From positions 1 through 64,000 of the IMG/VR virus record IMGVR_UViG_3300034082_004432: 64,000 nt of DNA, one strand, 5' to 3'. The notes under the pieces were generated by a model that saw only the letters and a list, made by a program, of their open reading frames with translations, was not told the origin of the DNA and searched no databases. Positions within the stretch are counted from its first letter, which is position 1; the number at the start of each line of letters is the position of its first letter. The position numbers were made by a program, and so were the translations under genes. Source of the stretch: a virus. Shown in pieces: positions 34,738 to 42,502 of this stretch.

Positions 34738-35417
34738 TATACTACTCCTGTGTTCGGCTTTAAATATTTGGGAGTATAATCAATACCTTGATCTCCCTGT
34801 ATCAATCCCATTTCTTGAGCTGTTTTTCTTGGTAAAAGAGAAAAAACATTTGAATCATCTAAATCTGCTGCTGAAGTTGATCCAGAATTTACAAATCTAG
34901 GAAAATCAATATCGATATCTCTATATCCACCAGATTTAGCATTAAAAATTTCTACTCCATCAGGAGCAAACTTGCTGCCTTGAAGTTTGCTTAAGACTTG
35001 TCCCAATTTTGAATTAACATTTGTGGCTAATACAAAACCATTGTTGTCATGCACGTATCCACAAGCTTTGTCTATTGATAAATTTGCTGGTACGGGTTTT
35101 GCCAAATTGTAAATATATAATTCTTCTTTACCAGTACAAATGTATGTCTGACCAGGAACAACATTGATATCCATTTGTTGTTCAATTGCCATTTGTTTTG
35201 CTCTCAGGCCTACCGCTGGACTTCTAGGAGACAATATTCCCACAATGTCTAAGCCATTAATTATAGCTGAAGTAAGAATTGATTTGATTGTTGAGTTTAA
35301 GTAATCTTCATTTGAAAATGCTTTTTCTTCATCAATAAAGATACATAAATCTATTCTTAAGACATTTTTACGTAAGGCAGTGCATTCTTTTGCTATATGA
35401 TACCAAGAGCGTTCCAT
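34737..35417 (-). CDS. PHP-fold protein lacking metal ligands
   Basis: This 226-residue protein matches the PHP (polymerase and histidinol phosphatase) order over residues 20-105: a D-L-x-x-x strand (IDLCIFIDEE), a helix ending in AIINGLDIVGILSP, then AKQMAIEQQMDINVVPGQTY. PHP metal ligands are replaced: DLHxH reads DLCIF, the ITDH motif reads ILSP, and PGxE reads PGQT. The fold likely survives as a non-catalytic scaffold. The last 120 residues are an acidic tail with TPKYLKPN. It sits between a zinc-ribbon gene and the head-tail connector. Confidence 0.6.
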   Translation of the reverse strand: MERSWYHIAKECTALRKNVLRIDLCIFIDEEKAFSNEDYLNSTIKSILTSAIINGLDIVGILSPRSPAVGLRAKQMAIEQQMDINVVPGQTYICTGKEELYIYNLAKPVPANLSIDKACGYVHDNNGFVLATNVNSKLGQVLSKLQGSKFAPDGVEIFNAKSGGYRDIDIDFPRFVNSGSTSAADLDDSNVFSLLPRKTAQEMGLIQGDQGIDYTPKYLKPNTGVV

Positions 35418-35431
35418 AATAAAGAAAATAC

Positions 35432-35454
35432 TAGGTATCGAAGTCCTTTACCTA
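35432..35454 (-). terminator. Weak hairpin after the zinc-ribbon gene
   Basis: TAGGTA/TACCTA, a 6-bp stem with an 11-base loop, overlaps the stop of the double-zinc-ribbon gene and is followed on the minus strand by GTATTTTCTTT. It may be a weak terminator or partial read-through point before the PHP-like gene. Confidence 0.35.
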
Positions 35455-36000
35455 TCTTTTATTCCCACAATCAGGGCAAAACTTCTCCATTGCTAAAAAC
35501 TGAAAACCACATTCTATACAGAACTTAGCTAATTGAGCAGTGCCGCATTTCAAACAAAATTTAGCATCAATTGGCAAAGCATATAAGCATTTTTCATTTG
35601 CACAATTTTTCATTTGACGCTTTTCAATTTGCTTACGTTCAGTAGTGCCATCCATCTCGTCAAGTTCAGAAATCAAATCTGCAATATTGACTGTATTTGG
35701 AACTATTGAACTTTTTTCTTCCACTTGAGCTTCCAACACTTGTTCTTCACGCTCAGAAGTCTTCAATATAGGTTGATTTTCTGCCCATTTTTGAAATTTT
35801 GGACTATCAAAAAGACTTTGCTTTGGTTCAGCGCTTAATGCCCCAGATTCATCGATTTTGAGTTCAATTTCTTGATCAGACATTTCCATTTCATCTCCAA
35901 GCACTGTATGCCCAAACTTATTTACTTTAGGCTTGGGCAAATCTTCTCGATGAGGGTTTGTAAATGATGCTCTGAGAGCCTTGATCTGATCTTCGTCCAT
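35452..36000 (-). CDS. Double zinc-ribbon protein
   Basis: This 182-residue protein has an acidic, helical N-terminal region and a C-terminal tail carrying two zinc ribbons in succession. The first runs from NCANEKC to FCLKCG and the second has FCIECG and FCPDCG with a short linker. This is the double-zinc-ribbon plan found in regulatory and scaffold proteins. It starts at a leaderless promoter. A scaffold or portal-adaptor role is inferred from its place in the head-tail module. Confidence 0.72.
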   Translation of the reverse strand: MDEDQIKALRASFTNPHREDLPKPKVNKFGHTVLGDEMEMSDQEIELKIDESGALSAEPKQSLFDSPKFQKWAENQPILKTSEREEQVLEAQVEEKSSIVPNTVNIADLISELDEMDGTTERKQIEKRQMKNCANEKCLYALPIDAKFCLKCGTAQLAKFCIECGFQFLAMEKFCPDCGNKR

Positions 36001-36006
36001 GAAATA

Positions 36007-36012
36007 ATTTTA
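36007..36012 (-). promoter_or_regulatory. -10 element of a leaderless promoter (TGTAAAAT)
   Basis: On the minus strand TAAAAT is followed by TATTTC and the ATG at 36000, exactly six bases. It lies between the end of the upstream gene (36017) and this start, allowing separate expression of the tail operon. Confidence 0.6.
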
Positions 36013-36016
36013 CAGT

Positions 36017-36430
36017 CTATTGCTTCTTTTTGTCGTCTCTTCTTTCGTATTTGAAGCTAACTACCTCAAAAGAATTTGATTCAGGAGCATCTCCAGCTGC
36101 AAAATCTCTTGTGTTTCCTGAATGATCTTCGACTGCTTGAAGAATTTTAGACATAAGCTGTGTATCTGGAATTGGTCCATTGTGCTTTGCTTTGATTTCT
36201 ACGGCAAAACTATGCACTGTTCCATCGTCTCCAACTACAGACACGTTTGGTCTTGGTCTAGCGAAAGATTCTATTTTTGGACTTACATCTCTGTTTAGTG
36301 ATCCTTCATCCATCAAAGAATCACTTTCACCCATATCAAAGACTGCATTATTAATCTTGTCGCTCAATTCTGGGTTTACTTGTGCTACTCTTGTCTTGAT
36401 GTCGTCCAATACCTTTATCACTCTGTTCAT
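36017..36430 (-). CDS. Small acidic virion-module protein
   Basis: The product has 137 residues from the ATG at 36430; an ATG at 36433 and a GTG at 36439 are alternatives, and an AAAGGGTGG site fits 36430 best. A beta strand pair (NVSVVGDDGTVHSFAVEI) and a terminal FEVVSFKYERRD strand suggest a small alpha/beta domain. Family not recognised. It is transcribed from an AT-rich leader with a palindrome. Confidence 0.55.
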   Translation of the reverse strand: MNRVIKVLDDIKTRVAQVNPELSDKINNAVFDMGESDSLMDEGSLNRDVSPKIESFARPRPNVSVVGDDGTVHSFAVEIKAKHNGPIPDTQLMSKILQAVEDHSGNTRDFAAGDAPESNSFEVVSFKYERRDDKKKQ

Positions 36431-36463
36431 CATTTCCACCCTTTATCTTTCTGTTTTTTTACA

Positions 36464-36478
36464 CCCATTAATAATGGG
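36464..36478. promoter_or_regulatory. Perfect palindrome in a leader (CCCATTA-A-TAATGGG)
   Basis: A 7-bp perfect inverted repeat with a one-base centre lies about 34 bases before the start of the 36430 gene, downstream of its candidate -10. No T run follows on either strand, so an operator or leader structure is more likely than a terminator. Confidence 0.45.
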
Positions 36479-36499
36479 AATTAAGATTTAATATTAAAG

Positions 36500-36505
36500 A
36501 TTATA
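36500..36505 (-). promoter_or_regulatory. Candidate -10 (TATAAT) with a long leader
   Basis: TATAAT on the minus strand gives a leader of about 60 bases to the ATG at 36430, unlike the leaderless promoters elsewhere. The surrounding 36480-36560 region is almost pure A/T, so a chance match is possible. Confidence 0.4.
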
Positions 36506-36555
36506 TTAAAAGATATTTTAATTAAGAAATTTATTAATTAAAATTTTAAATTAAA

Positions 36556-36577
36556 TATTTGCTACATTAAGCAAATA
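36556..36577 (-). terminator. Weak terminator after the 36584 gene
   Basis: TATTTGC/GCAAATA, a 7-bp stem with an 8-base loop, lies just beyond the stop at 36584 and is followed on the minus strand by an A/T-rich run. Weak, but positioned correctly. Confidence 0.45.
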
Positions 36578-36583
36578 AACAAA

Positions 36584-37693
36584 TTACCCTCCAGTACCAA
36601 TATTCCAGATATATCTGAAAAATCTACTTCTTCCTCCTGGCATATTAAACTCTGGTACAACAACGGCTCTTATTCCTGGGTATGTAGCAATTGGTAATTT
36701 TTCTAACATCTTTTCAAAATCTTCTTTGTACATAGTAGCTGATTGCCTTATATCATCTGTAATCCTTGCATCTGGATCTTCAATAAGTAATCTTCTTTGC
36801 CTGTTCGTAAGACTTGTAAGCAGACTTCTCAATATATAATATGCTGCTCCATAGACTAAAGCTGGGTCATAAAAATAAGGTGCTGCTGATACTGTTCTGT
36901 ATTTACTTGCACCAGGTTGTGAATTTATTGCTTGTAATGCCATGTAAAGACTAGAATTCATATGGTCATTTGTAATCATTTTTATGCTGTATGAAACTAA
37001 CACATTGTCATAGCTATGAATTTCTACAGGATCGCCATTTGCGTCAATAAAATAGATATTTCCCATAAAGTCATATTTGACTCTCAAACCATCTGGATAA
37101 TTGTTTCCATTAGTGTATTGAGATTCATAACCATCTCTATTTTTGATAATAGGATCAAATGTTGTATTGATAGTTGAATAAATTGGAACTGTTTCTGACA
37201 ATTGAATCATTGGATCTCTATCGCCTTGGTTTGATGGCCCACTAATTCTAACTTCTGGTTTTGGTACTGAATTCCAAAAAGGAAAGGCTACAGATCCAAC
37301 ACTTCTACTTCTTCTAAAAATTACTTCTTCATCATAGATAGGAATGTTCAAAAGGTGCTCTAATTCATATCTTAAAGAGCTTTTTACGAGTAATTCATCT
37401 CCTAGCATTGGTGAAGATGTAGAGAGTACATTTCCGTTAGAATCTACTTCTTGGATTCTGTAATAATCTGAAGGAGAACCATTAGTGTCAACCCCTTCGT
37501 TTGTGGGATAATCTACTGTTGCTATTGTAGTGTATGTGCCTTCAAAGTTTGAACTTTTTTGAATCTTGTAAAAGGCAACATTTTCTGCACCAGTTCTTTC
37601 CCATTCAATGAATATTCCAGGATATGATGGTTGTGTGTTGTAGTAAACTAACGTACTATTTGTAAATGATTGAGCCGAAAAATCGTTTGCCAT
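36584..37693 (-). CDS. Virion protein of the head-tail module
   Basis: The product has 369 residues from the ATG at 37693, chosen because a GGAG site precedes it and the frame upstream lies inside a terminator. Residues about 10-85 look fibronectin type III-like (IFIEWERTGAENVAFYKIQK). The rest is a helical and strand domain including LRSLLTSLTNRQRRLL and a C-terminal VVPEFNMPGGRSRFFRYIW segment. This suggests a neck or connector protein. It is not identified with certainty. Confidence 0.55.
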   Translation of the reverse strand: MANDFSAQSFTNSTLVYYNTQPSYPGIFIEWERTGAENVAFYKIQKSSNFEGTYTTIATVDYPTNEGVDTNGSPSDYYRIQEVDSNGNVLSTSSPMLGDELLVKSSLRYELEHLLNIPIYDEEVIFRRSRSVGSVAFPFWNSVPKPEVRISGPSNQGDRDPMIQLSETVPIYSTINTTFDPIIKNRDGYESQYTNGNNYPDGLRVKYDFMGNIYFIDANGDPVEIHSYDNVLVSYSIKMITNDHMNSSLYMALQAINSQPGASKYRTVSAAPYFYDPALVYGAAYYILRSLLTSLTNRQRRLLIEDPDARITDDIRQSATMYKEDFEKMLEKLPIATYPGIRAVVVPEFNMPGGRSRFFRYIWNIGTGG

Positions 37694-37702
37694 AATTTCT
37701 CC

Positions 37703-37740
37703 AAAAAAAATAAAGGCCATCCGACTGGATAGCCTTTATT
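37703..37740 (-). terminator. Strong rho-independent terminator/attenuator
   Basis: On the minus strand AATAAAGGC...GCCTTTATT forms a 9-bp perfect stem extended by a T-G wobble pair and ATCC/GGAT, with an AGTC loop, followed by a run of T. It follows the 37759 gene. The ribosome-binding site and ATG of the next gene start directly behind the T run, leaving no room for another promoter. Confidence 0.85.
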
Positions 37741-37758
37741 CAGTCTAGATTAAATTTT

Positions 37759-38547
37759 CTAAACTCTTCTGATTGAGCCCTCTTCTCCATCTGCCATATC
37801 TGCTTCTAAATCAATAGCATCTGCAATTGAATCGTAGCCGTCATCTTCTGGAGTGTCAAGATAATTGAAGTCTGCTCCAGCTACTCTTCTATCTCGATTG
37901 TAGTTTGTCATCTCAACTTCTCTTACTGTAGATCCTCTAACTGCATCTCCAGGAGGTTCAGCAACAAATGCACGTCCTCTGGTTTCTACTCCAGATACTG
38001 AACTATTAGCATCCAAGTTTTTTTGTTGTGCTAAGAGGTGATTGATGATAGCAGGGTTTTTCTGAACTCTTTCAGCGAACTCTTCGACTGATAAATCATC
38101 TCCTTGAAGTTGAGCTTGGGTTTGCGCAATATCAAGTGCCATAGCATAAGAAAGAGAGTCATTGGCATATCCTGCAGTGGTCACAGAATTTTCTTTATTT
38201 GCATATGCTTTTTCTGCATCAATGCTTTCAGCTTCAATAGTTTTTCCATCTACATCAACAGTTCTAAGATTATTGTTATTCTGTTGTTTGAGTAATTCTT
38301 TCTTACCCTTAATAGCTGCTTTTTCTTCAATATTATCAAATTGTTCAGGAGAAATTTTCTTCAATAATCCCAATCTAATTGAATTTCTTAGATCTTTTGA
38401 AGCTTTTACTACTTTTGGGTCTTCCCAAGTAAGGTCAATAGCTTGCAATGGTCCAAAATTTAATCTAATATCACTTACATAGTGTGGACCAAGAGTAACA
38501 TTCTGCACTATAAATGATTCTGGCTCTTGATTTACGCTCTCATTCAT
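37759..38547 (-). CDS. Acidic helical virion-module protein
   Basis: This 262-residue, mostly helical and hydrophilic protein has Gln/Asn-rich central residues and an acidic C-terminus (EADMADGEEGSIRRV). Features suggest a scaffold or assembly protein; no family recognised. An AAGGAT site precedes the start. It is followed by a strong terminator. Confidence 0.5.
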   Translation of the reverse strand: MNESVNQEPESFIVQNVTLGPHYVSDIRLNFGPLQAIDLTWEDPKVVKASKDLRNSIRLGLLKKISPEQFDNIEEKAAIKGKKELLKQQNNNNLRTVDVDGKTIEAESIDAEKAYANKENSVTTAGYANDSLSYAMALDIAQTQAQLQGDDLSVEEFAERVQKNPAIINHLLAQQKNLDANSSVSGVETRGRAFVAEPPGDAVRGSTVREVEMTNYNRDRRVAGADFNYLDTPEDDGYDSIADAIDLEADMADGEEGSIRRV

Positions 38548-38551
38548 TTTT

Positions 38552-38896
38552 TCAATCCTTTTTGTTTATTGGTAATGATGTTATACCGTCCAAACCTTCT
38601 TTTCCCGTCCAATTCTCATTTGATTTAGATTCTCTCGAATTGGGATCATAAGAAGCTTTTCTTATTGATTTTTGTTCCTTGACAAAATCACTCATTTGCT
38701 TTCTTTTGACTGATGTGCCAAACTGTTTTTCTTTAGCAGTCAATCCTTCTTGAACAGAAAAAGTGTTAAAAAGTCTTTTTGCTTCTCCTTTGCCACAAGG
38801 ACAAGGAATTACAGGTTGGTAATCATTAAAGGAAAGAGAAATTGTGAATGTTTTAGGTTCAGTTTCACATTCGCACAAGTATTCGTATCTAGGCAT
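38552..38896 (-). CDS. FmdB-like zinc-ribbon protein
   Basis: This 114-residue protein has the N-terminus MPRYEYLCEC, and a later CPCGKGEAKRLF pair gives the four cysteines of the FmdB-type zinc ribbon (the family usually starts MPxYEYxC). The rest is a charged tail. It is the first gene of the leftward module and diverges from the DUF5679 zinc ribbon at 38974. Function unknown; RNA or protein binding is possible. Confidence 0.65.
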   Translation of the reverse strand: MPRYEYLCECETEPKTFTISLSFNDYQPVIPCPCGKGEAKRLFNTFSVQEGLTAKEKQFGTSVKRKQMSDFVKEQKSIRKASYDPNSRESKSNENWTGKEGLDGITSLPINKKD

Positions 38897-38902
38897 ATTT
38901 GC

Positions 38903-38939
38903 TTATAAATTGTTCAGAGTTTAAAGGTATTTGTACAAT
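38903..38939. promoter_or_regulatory. Divergent promoter region
   Basis: The 77-base gap between the FmdB-like and DUF5679 genes must hold both promoters. Leftward, TATAAG lies five bases before the ATG at 38896, a near match to the leaderless layout. Rightward, TACAAT at 38934-38939 (with TTGTTC upstream) leads into a 30-base leader with an AAAGGAG site, so that gene is leadered. Confidence 0.4.
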
Positions 38940-38973
38940 ACTTTTTGAAATCTTATTAAAGGAGTCTCTAAAA

Positions 38974-39150
38974 ATGAGTTCAGAAATTACAAACGCAGGA
39001 ACCACACATCATATGTATTGTGTAAAGTGCAGAACTATGGTTATGGTTACAGCACCAAAGAAAATTGTAATGAAAAGTAGTAGACATGCACTTCAAGGTA
39101 AATGTCCTCACTGTTCAACATCTACATTCAAAATTACAAAAGCAGAATAA
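38974..39150 (+). CDS. DUF5679 zinc-ribbon protein
   Basis: The product has 58 residues from the ATG at 38974, preceded by a strong AAAGGAG site; the frame is open 25 codons upstream but lacks a site. It contains MYCVKCRTMVMV, ALQGKCPHCSTSTF and I-T-K, the DUF5679 pattern of two CxxC knuckles that bind zinc. It is the first gene of the rightward virion module. Function unknown; nucleic-acid binding is plausible. Confidence 0.82.
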   Translation: MSSEITNAGTTHHMYCVKCRTMVMVTAPKKIVMKSSRHALQGKCPHCSTSTFKITKAE

Positions 39151-39155
39151 ACTTT

Positions 39156-41861
39156 ATGAAATTTGTATTCAATGATAGCATAACAGCTTCTATTACAACT
39201 GAAAATATTGACAATAATAATATTAATATTGTTACAAGTGGAATGATTCTTGAAAAAAGAATGGTTACTGCTGGAACATATAATACGGTTGATGACATTT
39301 TAAAAGCTTTGGCCAAAGCCGCAAATGAAGCTGATAAAAAATCTATCATGAATCATCCTGAAGTCAAAACTATACTTAGTGATCCTGAAAAGATGTTTGA
39401 ATTTACTAAGAAAATTTCAACACCATCATCAGGATCAAGTTCTTCTAGTTCTGGAAATGATCCAGCTAGCATGATTACTGATTACTTGACTGGAGGAGCC
39501 GAAAGAGTTGGTGAAGGAGCTGAAGCTTATGCGCCATTTCTTTCTCAAAAGGATCAGATAATTGCAAGATTAAAACCTCATATGTCTGACAAAGATATAG
39601 GAGAAGTTTTTTACAGATTTCTTGATGAATTAAAACTTCCTTTCACAGAAACTATTGGAATCTTAGAATTTTGTATCCAGCAATCAAGATCTTGTTATGC
39701 AAAAGTAAAAGATTTAATAAATTTTTACTTAGCTCATTATGGTCAAAAACTTCAAGGCGCCAATACAAAGAGAATTATTGAGTTAGCTTGTGAATATCAA
39801 AAATTAAATCCCACTGTAGATATTTTTTCCGTCTTAGGAGATGCTGTAGCTGGTAAACAACCAAAAGTTAATCTTGGTTATTTATCAAAAGATCCAGATT
39901 CACAATTAGTTTTCAATAACTTAATTATGCTTTCACAAGCAAGCCTTCCTGATCAAGATGAAGAAATAAGAAGACGATTCCAGAAAAGCAGAGATGCTCT
40001 AAGAAATGCACAAGAAAAAGTCAACATGCAAAGAGCTATCTATGACATGATGAAAACTGAAGAAATGAATCTTCAGTTAGAAAAAATGCTTATAAATTTT
40101 ATTGGTCCTGGTTTCAAATTACTACTGAGCAATCCTTTGTATAGAGCTCTTAAAGACATGTTCTATGATTTAAAAGCTGGTGGTATATTATTAAATCAAC
40201 TCAATTCAATTTTTGGCGCAGAATCTAATCCTACTAATCCAAGAATTACTTATCCAGAACAACAAATTGAAAGAGAGAACGTATTTCCTACTCAAAATGA
40301 GGGAAGACAACCCTTTTCTAATGAGCAATATAGATTTTTAAAATTAGCTAGTCCAGATATTACAAGACATATTTATGCGCAAACAGCTCCAGCTGCTGCA
40401 ACAGCTCCAGCAGCAAATAAACCCACTCCCCAAGAACTTCAACTTGCTGGAAATTTTGTCAAGCAAATTTTAGATAGTATAGGTAAAACAGCAACTGATA
40501 CACTTAATAGCATTACTAATGTTTTAAATAAACTTAAATTGAAAGGAATTATTACCAAGATAACAAATTTTTTCAATTCGTTGATAAATGGTATTAAAAA
40601 AATATACCAGTTAATTATTCAAGGAAAGTTGACAACTCAAGATTTAGAAAACGTATTCAGCAATATCATTGTTTCATTGTCTGGTCAGTCAAAAACTGCA
40701 TATAATCAAGATATTTCATTGAAAAATGGAAATACAAATCAAAATTCTTTCAGTCTTGTGAAGAAATCTCAAAAAAGCCCACAGCAAGGTATTACTAGAC
40801 CTGGCGGAGACGAATTAACAGCCAAGATAACTCAAGCTGTAAATATAATTGTTTCTGTAGGTACTGTAATAGCAACATTTATACTAGCACCAAGAGCAGC
40901 GGCTGTGTTAGCTGAATCTGATTGGGACAGCTTGATTAAATTGATAGGACCTGTAGTAATTGGCCTTAAAAATACATTGATACAAGTATTCTTAGAGCTT
41001 AACATAGTAGGTGGAAACGCTCCTCAGAGTTCTATGTTCTTTGACAACAATGGAAACCTTACAGACCAAGGTAAATTAATTTTATCTAATAATAGAGAGA
41101 CAATGATTGCGCTGGGAATTTCAGATGCTGATGCTTCAGCTTTTGGTAGATTTGCAGTTCAAAGAACTTACTTCATGGAGCAGCTTCGTATTAAGGAAGA
41201 TAATTTACAAGCTGCAGAATCTCAAGCAGTTCAAACAGGTAATCCAAGACAGCCTGAAACAACAGTTGGAGATTTGCCAGTAGACTTTCAAGCAAAACTC
41301 AAAGATTTCTTAAATTTCTGCACTCAAATTGAAAATCAGTTCAAAGCTAATGTTAACTTACTCAGAAATGCTTTGAAAAATACTAAGAATCTTGATCAGG
41401 CTCAACAAGCTCAAGCTAGCGGACTTTTATCTGCTTTGGAAAAAGATCTTATTGAAATTCAAGCAAAGAAAGCTGAGTGGTCGAGCATGAAAAATATTGC
41501 AGAACACATGATGAGAAAAAGACAACTTCTGCAAAAACTCAAACCTCTACAAACACAATTAAACACTTTGAAAAAATTAGGAATTCCTATGGCAAATATT
41601 ATTGCTTCTCCAAATGGAATTTTAGCTCAAGTTAGTAAAATCAGGTCAGAAGAACAACAAGCTTTGGATAAACTTAGAAAAGAATATTATGAAAAAATGG
41701 ATTTATTGAAAAATCCTGACAAAATTTCTCCTATGATGAAGCTTCCAACAAACACAGGATTGACAAAATTACCTACAAGCCCAAATCAAGTTAATACAGG
41801 ATCACCCTTTGATAAATCTGATAAGTTAGATTCTGAAAAACCTGGAGATGCAAATGTTTAA
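39156..41861 (+). CDS. Large alpha-helical virion-module protein
   Basis: The product has 901 residues from the ATG at 39156. The first 130 residues have a Ser-rich linker (SSGSSSSSSGND) after a helical head. About residues 490-610 include an Ala/Ile-rich hydrophobic segment (VSVGTVIATFILAPRAAAVL). The last 250 residues are long coiled-coil-like helices, followed by a Pro/Thr-rich tail. It could be an internal head or tail-tape-like protein. Family not recognised; no catalytic motif seen. Confidence 0.55.
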   Translation: MKFVFNDSITASITTENIDNNNINIVTSGMILEKRMVTAGTYNTVDDILKALAKAANEADKKSIMNHPEVKTILSDPEKMFEFTKKISTPSSGSSSSSSGNDPASMITDYLTGGAERVGEGAEAYAPFLSQKDQIIARLKPHMSDKDIGEVFYRFLDELKLPFTETIGILEFCIQQSRSCYAKVKDLINFYLAHYGQKLQGANTKRIIELACEYQKLNPTVDIFSVLGDAVAGKQPKVNLGYLSKDPDSQLVFNNLIMLSQASLPDQDEEIRRRFQKSRDALRNAQEKVNMQRAIYDMMKTEEMNLQLEKMLINFIGPGFKLLLSNPLYRALKDMFYDLKAGGILLNQLNSIFGAESNPTNPRITYPEQQIERENVFPTQNEGRQPFSNEQYRFLKLASPDITRHIYAQTAPAAATAPAANKPTPQELQLAGNFVKQILDSIGKTATDTLNSITNVLNKLKLKGIITKITNFFNSLINGIKKIYQLIIQGKLTTQDLENVFSNIIVSLSGQSKTAYNQDISLKNGNTNQNSFSLVKKSQKSPQQGITRPGGDELTAKITQAVNIIVSVGTVIATFILAPRAAAVLAESDWDSLIKLIGPVVIGLKNTLIQVFLELNIVGGNAPQSSMFFDNNGNLTDQGKLILSNNRETMIALGISDADASAFGRFAVQRTYFMEQLRIKEDNLQAAESQAVQTGNPRQPETTVGDLPVDFQAKLKDFLNFCTQIENQFKANVNLLRNALKNTKNLDQAQQAQASGLLSALEKDLIEIQAKKAEWSSMKNIAEHMMRKRQLLQKLKPLQTQLNTLKKLGIPMANIIASPNGILAQVSKIRSEEQQALDKLRKEYYEKMDLLKNPDKISPMMKLPTNTGLTKLPTSPNQVNTGSPFDKSDKLDSEKPGDANV

Positions 41862-42483
41862 GAAAGTATTAGCTCAAACAGAAATATACACTCCAAAATT
41901 GACAAAAGCTGATTTTGATAAAAATGAATCTAAAGTTCAGCAAGAAATTACACAAATAGAGAAAAAATATCCTACTTATAAGCAGATAGCTGTTGATGTT
42001 ACATTTGATGGTAAAAGACAAAAACTTGACAAATTTCTAAAATTACTCAAAATAAAGCTATCAGACTTAAATGAAATTAAGAATATTAGAGGAGCTTATG
42101 ACACTCCTCTGTTCGGCAATATTGGTGGAAAAAATGTTGAAGTGTCAACTGTAGACGCTCAAGAATCCTTGAAAAGAGAAGTTGCTTCTTTAGAAAAACA
42201 AATTCAACTTAGAGAACAAGCTTTAGCAGAACTTGATGACTATGTAGTATCTTTGTTAGTTGGAGAATCTGCTACATTGAATGCACACACTAGTGCTAAG
42301 TTTATCAAGATTGCAGAAGATGATATGGTCAAAGAAGCTGATGAAGAGATAGAAGATTACTATAATTCTCTTTATGATGATTCTGAAGGTAGTCCAGATT
42401 TTGGAACTGCTCTTGAACATCCAAAAGAAACAAGAAACGAATTGACTACTAAAATTCATCACCATAGATTCAAAAAGAAATAA
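41854..42483 (+). CDS. Coiled-coil virion-module protein
   Basis: The product has 209 residues from the ATG at 41854, chosen because GGAG sits six bases upstream; the ATG at 41848 is too close to it. It overlaps the preceding stop. The middle is a long helix (ASLEKQIQLREQALAELDDY), and the C-terminus is acidic with a basic tail ending HHHRFKKK. It may be a partner of the 39156 protein. Unknown family. Confidence 0.55.
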   Translation: MFKKVLAQTEIYTPKLTKADFDKNESKVQQEITQIEKKYPTYKQIAVDVTFDGKRQKLDKFLKLLKIKLSDLNEIKNIRGAYDTPLFGNIGGKNVEVSTVDAQESLKREVASLEKQIQLREQALAELDDYVVSLLVGESATLNAHTSAKFIKIAEDDMVKEADEEIEDYYNSLYDDSEGSPDFGTALEHPKETRNELTTKIHHHRFKKK

Positions 42484-42490
42484 TCTCTTT

Positions 42491-42496
42491 TACAAT
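42491..42496 (+). promoter_or_regulatory. -10 element of a leaderless promoter (TACAAT)
   Basis: TACAAT is followed by TAATTT and the ATG at 42503, exactly six bases. It begins eight bases after the previous stop, in the 19-base gap. It gives the Asn-rich fibrous gene its own promoter. Confidence 0.6.
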
Positions 42497-42502
42497 TAAT
42501 TT

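Noticed and set aside
36481-36583. Possible small gene or RNA in the AT-rich gap
   Set aside because: No start with a ribosome-binding site and no stable structure beyond the weak terminator; only promoter-like and palindromic sequence seen.
37694-37720. Upstream in-frame start for the 36584 virion gene
   Set aside because: The nine extra codons run into the stem and T run of the terminator; the GGAG site fits only the ATG at 37693.
38100-38482. Rightward reading frames opposite the 37759 gene
   Set aside because: Hydrophobic low-complexity antisense translations with no start signal; the minus-strand gene has a ribosome-binding site and fits its operon.
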